From Chionoecetes opilio (Eukaryota > Arthropoda > Malacostraca > Decapoda > Majidae), in NCBI GenBank assembly GCA_016584305.1, contig JACEEZ010020250.1, positions 115,001-179,000 of the forward strand: DNA of 64,000 nt, given 5' to 3'. Positions 44,604 through 56,185 of the stretch are shown in pieces. Numbering within the stretch: the stretch's first letter is position 1; each line of letters starts with the position of its first letter. The notes below the pieces were generated by a model. That model made no database searches. It was not told the origin of the DNA and was given only the letters and a program-made list of their open reading frames with translations. Both the position numbers and the translations under genes were made by a program.

Positions 44604-45650
44604 AAGATGGCTTTGTATGCTCAATTTTTTTTGGAGACGCTTGAGTTGCGTTATCTATTTAACTGTACTAAGGAAGAATTGGAACACATTGCAGGAAGAT
44701 ATGATGTGCCTCTAGAATTTCAGTTAAAAAAGGGAGATTCAACGGGAGTTGGTAGGAGTTCTTGCAAATAAGGATGTGTTATCTGTGGATGAAAAGGAAG
44801 ATAAGTGTGAGAAGGAAGGGACTTCTGTGCCTGAGGAAGATAATGTGATGTCAGAGAGTGAAACTGTGGCTTAGGAAAAATAAGAATTGAAATTAAAATA
44901 TGATGCATTTATAGAGATAGAGAGATTACGGGTTCAGGCAGAAAAGGAGGTTAAGAGCCAATTTTTCAGTCCTTTGGTAGGCTCTCTAACCAAAAGCCTT
45001 ACCAACCTGGTAACAGCTAGTCCTTACTAACAAAGAGATCCGATTTCACAGTCATTGTTTTCTGAACTCGGAGCTCTCCAGCCTGGTAAGGATCTCAACG
45101 AAACAAAGACGGCAGATTCGGTACTGTTGGTATGCCTGAGTGGCGGAAAATGTAAACATTCCATCCAAAGTCAGTAAATATTTTCTATTTATGCACATAT
45201 ATACAATAACAACGATTATTTATAATAGTCTACTTAAATTTATAATTTACTAGGCGCAAAGCCGCCCTCCGGGCGGACTTTTTGGCTAGCTCCTGCGGAG
45301 GCCTATTGGTGGGCCTTCGGCCCACCGAAGTGTTATAAATCAGTGAAGGAAGCTGGTTTAAAAGCTGTGCATGTGGTACCTGAGTTTTATAGAATAAAAT
45401 GCAGAGATGTAAAACAATTAGCAAACATGACATATGGAAATAGCCAGGGAATGTTCAATGAAATGTGAGCGGTGGATAAAGTCTGAGTCAGTGGAAGAGG
45501 TAACCCATCTGATGCTGATGGAACATTTCATGAATAAGATAAATCCTGACATGAGATATGAAATTACTAGGAGTGAGATAAAGGATGTGATGAAGGCGGG
45601 GCGTATGGCAGATCTGCGCGGTTTTTGGAACATATAATAAAAGTGATTAT
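44604..45650 (+). pseudogene. Ty3/gypsy-type gag, decayed
   Basis: A start region MALYAQFFLETLELRYLFNC then TKEELEHIAGRYDVPLEF (44604-44735) is followed by decayed sequence. A capsid-like stretch in another frame (45434-45637) has CERWIKSESVEEVTHLMLME then FMNKINPDMRYE, which resembles SCAN/gag capsid helices. A 45250-45335 Helitron fragment sits between them. Stops and frameshifts throughout; not functional. Confidence 0.6.
45250..45335 (-). mobile_element. Helitron-type 3' end fragment
   Basis: On the minus strand: GGGCCGAAGGCCCACC hairpin, CTCCGCAGGAGCTAGCC, a CCGCCC/GGGCGG hairpin, then CTTTGCGC and a CTAG terminus followed by T. It matches the 3' ends of the copies at 53556, 54204 and 55669. 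The 5' part is missing. Confidence 0.8.
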
Positions 45651-46359
45651 GTTAATAAAAGGAAGAACAATAATTACTAAACAAACCAAGCTCAATTAAG
45701 GGAAAGGCAAAGTCAGCCACTGTATACAGGACAGCATAGTAAATGTAATGTAAGATATCATAACAGCAATGTCCCACAAAGGTATGGCTACTCACTTCAC
45801 TACAGTATGACAGTCAGAATCGGGAGCGGACACCACACTCACAGTGGCAGGGATGTCCTAACAGGGCAGGATGTTGGCAGAGGCCACCTATCTAATGTTT
45901 TGCCTGTGGATAAGTGGGTCATAGCAAATCCCAGTGTAAGGCCAAATCGAAATCAGCTGCGTTGCGTTGATGGTGTCTGGGAACGAGCATGGGTAAGAGT
46001 CTCTGAACATAAAAACATCAGAAAATAAGGAAGCTACAAGAGGCCGCGAAACCTACACGTGGTAGTTCCTGGTACTTAACACTACCTACATCATCTACCT
46101 TTTATCCCCACCTTTCTCTGAAAAGCAGATGCTCGAGACACGAGGCGAGAGGGAGAAGACTGCAGCCGAGTTTGAGCCATACATTGTGCGAGGAAAAAAA
46201 GGATTGGGGAGGTTTCAGAGAGAAAAATTAAAATCCTGATGGAAATAGCGGCTAACCTAAATATTGTCCTTAAGAGTTAATTATAGTGGACTAAGGAATC
46301 TTATTCTGATGAGAACGCTAACCTTAGGGATGTTACTGCAGGAATCTCTGTCATCCTGC

Positions 46360-46580
46360 ATTAAGTGTGGTTGGAATTTGGACTTTTAACTGGAAAAGTA
46401 AAGATGGGAGGTGAGGAGTTGCCCATTGATGGTGTGGACATGCTTTTAGGAAATGATTTAGGTAAAAGAATAAAACTTGCAATGATTGATAACTGGTGCA
46501 GATCATTGAATGGTAAAGAAATAGATAGTTGTTCCAGGAAAATACAATTATTAGTGTATGGAGATAGTACATAAAAACAG
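46360..46580 (+). pseudogene. Ty3/gypsy-type protease, C-terminal part
   Basis: EFGLLTGKVKMGGEELPIDG then DMLLGNDLGK (46371-46470) matches the end of a retroelement aspartic protease with its LLGNDL box. The catalytic DSG region upstream is not recognisable. Confidence 0.55.
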
Positions 46581-47600
46581 CTCGGCAGGACATTTAGGTG
46601 TGAGGAAGACATGAAAGATAATTATCTAATTGATATTGGCCTGGTGTAGAGTAGGATGTAGCACAATTTTGCAAGACTTGTGTTATATGTCAGAAGGTGG
46701 GGAAACTCAATCAAGGTATTCAACCAGCCTCCCTTCAACCAATACCTGTAGTGGATGAACCAACCATTCAATAAAACTGTGATTGACTGTGTGAGGCTTT
46801 TACCAAAGACTAGAAGAGGAAATTAGTATCTGCTAACCATAATGTGTGTCGACAAGGTTCTCCGAGGCGATACCATTACGAAGTAGGCTATTCATGCCCA
46901 GAACATTCATTGTAAGGGAACTGGTGCAATTTTTCTTATGGGTTGGCTTACCAGAGATAATTCAGTCTGATCAAAGGAGTAATTTTACATCTGGCATGTT
47001 CATGAAAATACTGCTAGGTTTTGTGTTAAGTTTTCTGCAAGGCAACAATTTTCTAGTGCACAGTTTCTAGTGCATACCACCCACAGTAAAAGGGTTGTGT
47101 GGAGAGATTTCACCACTCTCAAAAATTATTTGAGGATGTATTGCGAGGAAATGGAAGTGGATTGGGTGGTTGCTGTTCCACTAGCTTAGTTTGCTATGAG
47201 GGACAGTGTACATGAGTCAACGGGGCTCAGCACATTTGAGTTAGTATATGGGCATGATGTGAGGGGGCCTCTGAAAATGTCAAAGGAAAAGTGGTTAGGA
47301 AATGAAGATGCACCACATATGTTAAAGTATGTGTCCGACTTCAATAATAAAAACTGAAGAGGGCCAGAGAGACTGCCACATATAATTTAATGAAGGCTCA
47401 AGATAAGATGAAGAGATGGTATGATCGGAAGGTCAGAAAGAGACAATTTCAGCCTGGTTACAAGGTGTTGGTATTGGTCCCTGTGCAAGGTCATCCTTCG
47501 TAGGCCAGATTTAATGGTCCCTGGGAGATGGAGAAAAAGTTCAGTGATGTTGATTATAGTATACTTTAAACCCCAGGAAGGCGTAAATGAAACCAACTGT
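46570..47600 (+). pseudogene. Ty3/gypsy-type integrase
   Basis: Pieces in several frames: GHLGVR (about 46588, the zinc-binding His), CVICQK-like residues near 46675, VIDCVRLLPKTRRGNQYL (about 46780-46833, first catalytic Asp), RFSEAIPLRSR, PEIIQSDQRSNFTSGMF (46950-47000, second Asp). The C-terminal part is KRWYDRKVRKRQFQPGYKVL and FSDVDYSI (47410-47560). Decayed by stops. It lies before, not after, the reverse transcriptase. Confidence 0.8.
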
Positions 47601-47732
47601 GTCATGCCAACATGCTGAAGAGAAGTATCATAAGAGAAAAATAAATGGAAAAGTTGAACAATATAAACAAGCAAATTCTGTAAGAGTAATAAATACTACC
47701 ACAGAGGTGGAGGAGGAGGTATCTGAGGCGCC

Positions 47733-48163
47733 TATCCAGACGAGCGGGCGTGCCCGGCGGGCAGCGTGGTCGGCGGACAAATTCTGCGGGGCATGCCCGT
47801 GAATGTTGTCCGCACGGCAGAGTCGATGAATGTGCGGGCGTGCCCGACGATGCCAGTAGGTTGTAGAGTGCGGTACGATACACCTGGTACCCAGTACTAC
47901 TGCGAAGAAAGTATTGTGTAGCATAATTGTTGTTGTGTGTATAAAGTTCCTGATGTGAACCGTGTTACAACGATGTGATAAGTGGGAGACAAGCCTTCTA
48001 TGGATCCCCTATGTTAACTTGAGTCTGGCAGCGTCGTAGCTCTTCAAGCCACCGGCCACTGCCTGGTGATTTCGCTGAACGGGGGATCGGACATTTCGAT
48101 GGTTTGCCCGTCAAATGCCCGCCGGCGGGCATGCCCGCCGATCAGGCCCGCTCGTCTGGATAG
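47733..48163. mobile_element. GC-rich MITE, about 430 bp
   Basis: Left end CTATCCAGACGAGCGGGC (47733) and right end GCTCGTCTGGATAG (to 48163) are inverted repeats. Inner zones are full of CGGGCATGCCCG-type palindromes on both sides. GCC occurs on both flanks, compatible with a short target duplication. It separates the integrase C-terminus from the reverse transcriptase of the LTR element and is far more GC-rich than it. Confidence 0.8.
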
Positions 48164-48174
48164 CCTTTTAAGCT

Positions 48175-49660
48175 GGACATATGTGATGGAATGGTGTTAG
48201 ATAATTCTGCAGTGTTGAAGGAGTTAACTTTTAAGTTGATGCATCTGGAGCCAGAAAAAAGGGAGGTGGCTTTTGAAATTATAGTGATGCATAAATCTTT
48301 GTTCCCTGATACACCAAGGAGAACAAAATAAATAACTCATGATGTAGAGGTGGAGGATGCAATACCGATTAAGCATCATCCTTACAGAGCAAATCCAAGT
48401 AAGAGAAAAATAATGAGAAAGGAAATAGAGTACATGTTGGAGAATGATTTGATTGAACCCAGTAAGAGTCCATGGATATTAGTATTCGTGCCTAAATCAG
48501 GATAGGATTCCTATAAATTATGTACTCACTAAAGGAAGGTAAATATGGTGACCAAGGCTGATTAATATCCTATTCCTAGAATTGATGATTGTATTGATCA
48601 TGTAGACAATGCAAGGTGTGTGTGTGTGTGACTAAAATTGTCTGTTAAATGGTTACTGGCAGGTGGGTCTAACTGTGAGAGCTAAAGCTATTTTAGCTTT
48701 TGCAACAATGGATGAATTGTATCAGTATAAAGTCCTACGTTTTGGGATGAAGAATAGTAGTAGCTGTTTCCAAAAACCTGCAAATGAAGTACTGAGGGGA
48801 GTTAAGGGATGTTCGGTATATATTGATGACATTTTGTTGCACTCTGAAGAGTGGGAGGATCATTTGTCTTTGTTGAGCGAAGTGTTTAATAGATTGGATG
48901 ATGCTAACCTTTCTGTGAATCTCAGAAAGAGTGAATTTGTGAAGGCTTATATGGATTATTTGGGATATAAAGTGGGACAAGGAGCAGAAGATGCCTGCCT
49001 GTTGTACAGCCTGTAGATGCTAAAGTGAAGTACTACATTGTAAACCTGCCTTCTCCAACAAGTAAGAAGGAGTTGTTAAGATTTTTGTAATGTTTGGGTA
49101 TTACAGGAGTTTTGGTAATAATTTTTCGGATATGGCTTTGCCACTGACGAGGTTGTTGGCTAAGAAGCCAAAATTTTAGTGGAGTGAGTGTTGTGAAAAT
49201 GCTTTTCAGGAGATTAAGGATATTTTGGTTAATGCTCCTGTTCTGTCTACGCCAAACTTTAATGACCTATTTAAGATGTATGTGTATGCAAGCCACGCGG
49301 GTATTGGTGGAGTTATGATACAAGAACATGAAGGTATTGATCACTCGGTGGGTTATTACTCCAAGAAGTTGCTTGGTTATCAAAGGTCTTACAGTACTGT
49401 GCTGAAAGAGGCATTGTCGCTTATTATGAACCTGAATAATTTTCATATATATGTAAGGGGAACAGGAAGTCCTCTTCAGGTGTATACAAATCATAATCCT
49501 CTGGTGTTCATGCATAGGATGCAAAATGCCAATCAAGAGATTGATGAGATGGTGTCTGTTATTGCAAGATTATGACTTTGTGATTGAGCATGTGAAAGGG
49601 AGAGAGAATGTCATTGCAGATACATGTTCCATATACCTGCTAGCCATGATCCTGCCTTAG
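48175..49660 (+). pseudogene. Ty3/gypsy-type reverse transcriptase and RNase H
   Basis: The N-terminal part has IKHHPYRANPSKRKIMRKEI (48369-48428) and DLIEPSKSPW; the middle has YKVLRFGMKNSSSCFQKPAN (48727-48786) and SVYIDDILLHSEEWEDHL with the YIDD catalytic box (about 48814-48860). RNase H follows at 49225-49575 (YVYASHAGIGGVMIQEHEG, SKKLLGYQRSYS, VYTNHNPLVFMHR). Both Asp positions expected in the first RNase H box (usual VDASD) are replaced by Tyr and His, so it would be inactive. Frame breaks separate the parts. Confidence 0.8.
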
Positions 49661-50546
49661 AGCTGACTCATTTCTTAATTAGAAGGAAAGTGGACGTTAT
49701 GCATCTGTAATGACCCCGTGAATATATATTTACTTTAGTTTTTAATTGGTGATGATCCATTTTATATTATGTGTGTGAGGGCTTGACTAGAATGTAGTCT
49801 TATGATATATTATGTCATCTATTACTAGTATTGTATGGAAAAATCATATTATTTTTATTATCAATATGAACATGTAGTGCTTTGTAAATTGTGATCTCGA
49901 GATAATGTTTACTGGCGAGAGGAAATTGAGCTACTAGTTATCGGGGTGGGGTGAAGGAGTGTAGTAGCTAAGATACTCTATGTTAGACACAGAGACACAG
50001 AGGTAGAGATAGAGGTAGAAATAGACACAGATGGCAGCCATAGGATAAAGGTTGTGTAGAGGTTAGGTAGGATGTTATTAGGGATATTGAGGGTTTGAAA
50101 TTATGGGTGTTGCGCAAATGTTTGTGTAACTATGTTGGGGGTTGTGTTTTGGAGCGTTGTGAAAGTATGTAACGAGAGTTGTTACAGAGTTATTTGAGTT
50201 TGAGGTGAATTTGTAGTAGCTGTGTTTCGCTGCGATAAGCCTAGCGACCATTTTTGTTTATGGGAGGTAAGGGTATTTAATAATCTGGTTGTAAAGTATT
50301 GTGTGGGGATATTGGATGGATAATTATGGTATTGTGAAGGTGGTAGTGATGTGTGGAAATATTGAATGGGTAATTATTGTGTATAAATGATTATGTGAGG
50401 TATTATTTGTATAGTTTACATGCATGCATGTATAATATGCGCACCTCGGTTGTTTATATCAGTCCCCATTTATGCCTTTTCTCCCTTCAGGACGGCTTTC
50501 ACTAGTCACTAGATTAGGGGATAGGTTTTTTAGGGCCTGCTGACGG
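49661..50546. other. possible 3' LTR and unassigned sequence
   Basis: TGTAATGACCCCGTG at 49706 could start a 3' LTR (TG start soon after the coding end). I cannot match it to the short 5' remnant before 44250. No other feature seen apart from weak AT/GT-rich repeats near 50280-50400. Confidence 0.35.
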
Positions 50547-51652
50547 ACCCTACAGGCAGTGGATGCCAATCCTCCCATTGACGAAACCGCACCCTCTCTT
50601 GACGAAGTCAGAGAGACTGTAGCAAAGTTGAGGGGTGGAAAGGCAGCTGGTGTTTGTAATATCAGTGCGGAGCTCCTCAAAGCTGGGGGTGAGGCCATGA
50701 TCCGCGGGTTGCATGCTATCCTGACTGCCGTGTGGCAATCAGGTACCAATCTTCCTGACTGGAAAAGGAAGCTGGTCGTCCCTATCTTGAAAGGGAAAGG
50801 GAACCGTCAGGACTGCAGCAATTACCGCGACATTACACTGCTCAGCATGCCAGGCAAGGTACTTACCCATCTTTTGCTGACACGGATCCGCAGTCATCTG
50901 CTAAAGCATCAGAGACCTCAGCAGTCTGGGTTTACGCCTGGTAAGTCAACAACTGACCGTATCCTGGCGCTTCGTGTCCTGGTGGAACGCCGACGTGAGT
51001 TTCGACAGGGGATGCTTGCAGCCTATGTTGATCTCAAAAGGCGTTTCACTCAGTGCATCGTGAGTTACTCTGTGATCTTCTCCGACTTCAAGGGATTCCT
51101 GCAAGGACTATTGGTTTGATGGCTGGATGGCTTCTTTCCTGTTAATATAGGAGTGAGGCAAGGGTGCATCCTTGCCTCACTCGTTCCTTGCTTGTGATTC
51201 CTGTCTTACTATATGGTTGTGAGACATGGACACTAAATAACGACTTGAAGAGACGAATCGATGCCTTTGGTAATAAGTGTCTTCGCAGAATCATGGGGTA
51301 TCGCTGGGATGATTACGTTTCAAATCAGCGATTGCACCGTGAGACTGAATCGAGTCCTATTACCTGCATAGTCCGTCAGCGCCAATTTTGTCTATATAGG
51401 CATGTGGCACGCTACCCTGAAACCGATCTTTCCAATCGGGTTGTATCTGTAAGAGACAATCTGGCGTGGAGGAGGCCAAGGGCGCCCACAAGGCTCGTGG
51501 CTGGGGCAAGTTGATGTTTCTTTTCGAGAGCTGCTTGGTATGGGAAAGGAGCCTGCATGGGGATTCGCGCGTAGTGACCCCCGGGAGTGGCGTCGTAGGG
51601 TGGGCGAAGTGATGCGCACCCCGGCGTATGCCCCCAATATTTGATTGATTGT
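50547..51652 (+). pseudogene. LINE L-B reverse transcriptase, internal deletion
   Basis: A 186-codon frame (50559-51119) covers the N-terminal RT region: EVRETVAKLRGGKAAGVCNI, WKRKLVVPILKGKG, SGFTPGKSTTDRILALRVLV and GMLAAYVDLK. The sequence then jumps near 51180 to the thumb and C-terminal part (IPVLLYGCETWTLNNDLKRR, KCLRRIMGYRWDDYVSNQR). The FADD catalytic box is gone. It ends in TTGATTGATTG like the copy at 8478. An old, deleted copy. Confidence 0.88.
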
Positions 51653-51669
51653 TTTTTTTGTTTTTTTTT

Positions 51670-52036
51670 TGTTTTTTATACATTTGTGCCTATAGCGCCT
51701 GTAGGCATTGGTGACCCAGGGCTCGGATGGTAGGCCCTGGAGGTTCACTTGAGGGCTGTGATGGTTGACCTCGCCCGTGGTGGCGCAGGCAGGATTCTTA
51801 TAGTGACGCCTGTGATATAGTGTTATAGTGACGCCTGCGTGACGCCAAAGCTCATGCCGCCCCCCTGTGTCCTCCGATGCACTCGCAATCGGAGGTAGAG
51901 TTGATGGGCAGGGCATGTGGGTGTTCTTAGGCCACTCGACGGTGCAGAAAGGTTTTGGGTTTCTTCGGGGATCGAACTCGGGTCACCGAGAACGCCAGTC
52001 GGAGACGCTAACCACTCCGCTACCGCCTCCCCAAAT
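51670..52036 (-). mobile_element. tRNA-derived SINE (family S3), copy 3
   Basis: Minus-strand A box near 52012-52028 and B box (GGATCGAACTC on the plus strand, 51969-51979), the same body as copies 1 and 2, and a tail that appears as a T-rich run at 51652-51675. It carries a small internal duplication (TATAGTGACGCCTGTGATA / TATAGTGACGCCTGCGTGA, 51799-51842). Confidence 0.9.
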
Positions 52037-52792
52037 TTGATTGACGGAGCCTGACGTTGACAAGCTGATGTATAAATTACACATTGTTTAGGTGGCTTCC
52101 TTTCACAAAGAAAGAATGACTATGTACTAGCTGAGAAATATAAATGAAAGTCTAATATACACATCTCATCTCCATTAATATTTATGAGTTGAACAAAATA
52201 TAAGCTTTGAGGTGAAGTAAGATTCATCAGGATTGTTATTATTATCAAGTATGGTTGCTGTATAAGCGTATAATTGTGTATCATATTTGTTATGGATATT
52301 GAGGAATAATTCTGTATAGCAGTGCTTAGTAATAAGTGTTTTAAGTGCTTAGTACGTGACATTAATGCATCGCGCATATCTGAACTTAACACAGTCATTA
52401 GGGTAAGGTGACTGCAAATGTAGTATTACCATATGGATTCGAGGCAGTGCTCACTATTGTCAGCTTTATCACAATTGACACATAGTAGTAGACAAGTCAA
52501 TGGAGCGTCAATAAATGCTGTAAAATGTATGGAAATAAAAACATGAAATAACTTCATACACCTTTTAGGTCGTATCCATCGGACGTACTGGTGATAACAT
52601 CGCTGCAGCCAACTCTGTTACCTGCATATTTGTCCATCATTCGACCTTTCTCAGGTGAGTAAGTATTAAGTGCGTACCTAATACGAATAACTCACTTTTA
52701 ACCAAAGTATATAACACACACATGAAATTAATATAAATAAATAGTAGAGGTAAAGAGCAGATAATTAATAAGCTGTGGATAACTCAGGAGAC
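52037..52792. other. no gene recognised
   Basis: AT-rich sequence without TE hallmarks or a credible open frame. Confidence 0.45.
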
Positions 52793-52794
52793 GC

Positions 52795-52875
<81 letters not shown>
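52793..52875. repeat. (TA)n microsatellite
   Basis: About 80 bp of TA with two TATTAT phase breaks, directly upstream of the first Helitron-type copy. Confidence 0.95.
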
Positions 52876-52878
<3 letters not shown>

Positions 52879-53556
52879 TAAGCGAAAGTGTGTCTGTGTG
52901 TGTGTCTGTGTGTCCGCGATAGGTGCCGCCCCCAGTGCAGCAATCCCATCATATGGCACAGTTTTGGAACCAAGTTGACCAGGGGAAGGTTTTAAGGCCA
53001 TTTTGTGGATGATCCGATCAGTTTTTTTTTTTTTTTTTTTAACAGCTATTAGCGAGAATTGTGAAAAAAAAGTGGGTTGCGAGAATTGAGGAAACCTTGA
53101 TGTAGGGTGATGGGTAATGGGTTAGTGAATGGTCGGGGTGATGGGTAATGGGTGTGGGGTGATGGGTGAGTGAATGGGTGGGGGGTGATGGGTTGGGGGT
53201 GATGGGTGATGGGTGAGAGAATAGGTGGGGGGTGCGGGGTAATGGGTGAGTGAATGGGTGTGTGGTGATGGGTAATGGGTGAATGAATGGGTGGGGGGTG
53301 ATGGGTAATGGGAGAGTGAATGGGTGGGGGGTGATGGGTAATGGGTGAGTGAATGGGTTGGGGATGATATGAATGGGTTGGCGTTAATACATACATTTCT
53401 ATATCCATGATTTCAGGAAAGTTAGAAGGGGCTATCTGGAGAGTCTGTGTTTGGTAGGCCGAAGGCCCACCAATCACAGGTGGTGGGCCGAAGCCCACCA
53501 ATAGCCCTCCGCAGGACTAGCCAAAAAAAACGCCCGGAGGGCGGCTTTGCGGCTAG
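52871..53556 (+). mobile_element. Helitron-type non-autonomous element, copy 1
   Basis: 5' region TAATATATTAAGCGAAAGTG, then CGATAGGTGCCGCCCCCAG and TGGCACAGTTTTGGAACC; a central minisatellite (about 53110-53370) of GATGGGTAATGGGTGAGTGA-type units; then the 3' end with GGGCCGAAG hairpins, CGCCCGGAGGGCG hairpin, CTTTGCGG and CTAG (53553-53556) followed by T. A GC hairpin close to a terminal CTAG inserted before T is a Helitron hallmark. No Rep/helicase. Confidence 0.8.
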
Positions 53557-54204
53557 TAATAATATAAGCGAAAGTGTGTGTGTCTGTGTGTCCACGATAG
53601 GTGCCGCCCCCAGTGGAGCAATTCCATCATATGGCACAGTTTTGGAACCAGGTTGACCAGGGGAAGGTTTTAAGGCCATTGTGTGGATGATCCGATCACT
53701 TTTTTTCTCTTTTTTTTTTAGCAACGTATTAGCGAGAATTGTGAAAAAAGAAAGTGAGTTGCGAGAATTGAGGAAACCTTGATGTAGGGTGATGGGTAAT
53801 GGGTGAGTGAATGGGTGGGGTGATGGGTAATAGGTGTGGGGTGATGGGTGAGTGAATGGATGGGGCGTGATGGGTTGGGGGTGATGGGTGATGGGTGAGG
53901 GAATAGGTGGGGGGTGATGGGTGAGTGAATGGGTGTGTGGTGATGGGTAATGGGTGAGTGAATGGGTGAGGGGAGATGGGTAATGGGTGAGTGAATGGGT
54001 GGGGGGTTATGGGCAATGGGTGAGTGAATGGGTTGGGGGTGATGTGAATGGGTTGGCATTAATACATACATTTCTACATCCATGATTTCAGGAAAGTTAG
54101 AAGGGGCTATCTGGAGAGTCTGTGTTTGGTGGGCCGAGGGCCCACCAATAGCCCTCCGCAAGAGCTAGCCAAAAAGTCCGCCCGGAGGGCGGCTTTGCGG
54201 CTAG
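53557..54204 (+). mobile_element. Helitron-type non-autonomous element, copy 2 (tandem)
   Basis: Starts directly after copy 1's CTAG with TAATAATATAAGCGAAAGTG and repeats the whole plan: conserved 5' block, minisatellite (53790-54046), and 3' hairpins ending CTAG at 54201-54204. Head-to-tail tandem arrangement. Confidence 0.8.
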
Positions 54205-54594
54205 TAGATAGATAATAGAGGAACGTGAGCTGAGATTTCAACCGTGTTTTGCGTTCTGCAGCGTTTATTTGAAATTTCACGGCCTACAGTTAGAATACAT
54301 GTTTTGTTGTACGTCAAATGTAATGTTCTAAAAAACCGTCCGAAATGCTCTGTGACTTTTGTTTCTCGAGTTGTCACGTATGGATTTTACGGTTTTTTCG
54401 TTGTGACGAGTTTAAGCGACTTTTGTCGGCCCATTGACCGTTAACATATTTTGAGCAACGTAGGATTTACCATCTTTTGCCTTTGAAGTACAAATGTTCT
54501 ACGATTTACGGTTTGGGAGGTAGAGTATGAATTTTACGTTACGGTTTTTCCCGATCAAATAATATTCATTATTGGGGAAATTATATAGAATAGC
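54205..54594. other. no gene recognised
   Basis: AT-rich; no TE end or repeat identified. Confidence 0.4.
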
Positions 54595-55160
54595 TACATT
54601 CACTTAAATTCTGAAAGTGGTTTGAGCAAGAGATGAGGTGTGAGATTTCCAGTTCAAATTTTTAGTATAGGATAGTCCAAGAATGTTCATTGTAGGAGAT
54701 ACTTGAGTGTCATTGAAGAAGATGGGATATTTATCAGGTAGGGTTTGTCGAGTAGATAGGGGAAGAAATTGGGTTTTTGAGGCATTGAACATAACAAGAT
54801 CTGCTTTGCCCCAATCATAAATTATAGACAGATCAAAAGTTAGGCGCTTGGTGGCATCTCTCCGTGAATCACTTAGTTCCTGTTGAGTTGGACGTCTAAT
54901 AAACGACGTTGAAAAATGCATGGTAGAATCATTAGCGTAGGAGGGGATAGGGCTTTTAGTTAGACTTAGAAGATTATTAATGAATAATAGAAGGAGAGTG
55001 GGTGATAGGACAAAACCCTGGGAAACACCACTATTGATAGATTTAGGAGAAAAACAATTTCCGTCTACAGAACTGCAATAGAACGGTTTGAAAGGAAACT
55101 GAAGATGAAGGTACAGGAGAAGGATATAAACCGATTGAGGGTAGTTTAGAATTTTTTTTT
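54595..55160 (-). pseudogene. jockey-like LINE (L-C) reverse transcriptase fragment
   Basis: Minus strand: a palm region (about 55150-54920, with stops), then HFSTSFIRRPTQQELSDSRR, IYDWGKADLVMFNASKTQFL and NILGLSYTKNLNWKSH (54921-54604). It matches 20250-20303 joined to 26016-26270 and so serves as the empty-site reference for element A. Confidence 0.85.
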
Positions 55161-55171
55161 TTATTTTTTTT

Positions 55172-55669
55172 ATCAGCCTATTACCGAGAATTGTGAAAAA
55201 AAGTGGGTTGCGAGAATTGAGGAAACCTTGATGTAGGGTGATGGGTAATGGGTGAGTGAATGGGTGGGGTGATGGGTAATGGGTGTGGGGTGATGGGTGA
55301 GTGAATGGGTGGGGGGTGATGGGTGATGGGTGAGGGAATAGGTGGGGGGTGATGGGTAATGGGGGAGTGAATGGGTGTGTGGTGATGGGTAATGGGTGAG
55401 TGAATGGGTGGGGGGTGATGGGTAATGGGTGAGTGAATGGGTGGGGGGTGATGGGTAATGGGTAAGTGAATGGGTTGGGGGTGATGTGAATGGGTTTGCG
55501 TTAATACATACATTTCTACATCCATGATTACAGGAAAGCTAGAAGGGGCTATTTGGAGAGTCTGTGTTTGGTGGGTCTTCGGCCCACCAAACACAGGTGG
55601 TGGGCCCCACCAATAGCCCTCCGCAGGAGCTAGCCAAAAAGTCCGCCCGGAGGGCGACTTTGCGGCTAG
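55172..55669 (+). mobile_element. Helitron-type non-autonomous element, copy 3 (5'-truncated)
   Basis: Begins at the TATTACCGAGAATTGTG position of copies 1 and 2, carries the minisatellite (55236-55495) and ends with the same hairpins and CTAG (55666-55669) before T. Confidence 0.8.
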
Positions 55670-55788
55670 TTTAATATATAGTAGGAAAATGCAAGAAGGA
55701 AACTGTACGAACTTTGAGAACTTTCATTTGACCATAGTAATATGTATAACTTTCATACCTACGTCCGAAACTGAGAGTGATAGAAAAA
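55670..55788. other. unassigned interval
   Basis: Short AT-rich stretch between the Helitron-type copy and the AG run that element C split. Confidence 0.4.
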
Positions 55789-55804
55789 GAGAGAGAGAGA
55801 GAGA
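55789..55804. repeat. (AG)n microsatellite, left part
   Basis: A short AG run directly at element C's left end. The run continues at 61301-61421 on the other side, so one microsatellite was split by the insertion. Confidence 0.85.
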
Positions 55805-56185
55805 TAGTTAGGCGGATATGTGAAATAATTGTTCAAATTGGGTTTAAAGCATGACATTTGGCAGAATGTTAGACTAGACCCGTATGAAGATTTTCAGATA
55901 TGGGGCCATCAAGAACTCTACCCAAGAAGCGAATGGCAGCCATTTTCCAAAATGGCTGCCAGTAAAACATATATATGATTTAAATCACGGGAATTTATTG
56001 AGCATAACATGTTTAAAGTTGATACAATGCTTTAAGATGTATAAAATAATCATTATGAAAGCAATTTATGTACTAACAGAGTTGTTCACGGCAATGTGTC
56101 ATTGTTAAGAAAAAATCCCCCCCCCAAAAAAAAAAATTACTACTGTTGCTTCAGAAGTGCATTCAGCACAATCAAGTGCCACTGG

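Noticed and set aside
47602..47924. Minus-strand frames over 47.6-47.9 kb
   Set aside because: They cross the boundary between the decayed integrase and the GC-rich MITE; no coherent protein.
53049..55594. Proline/histidine-rich frames of 100-150 codons on the minus strand
   Set aside because: They are translations of the Helitron-type elements' minisatellite.
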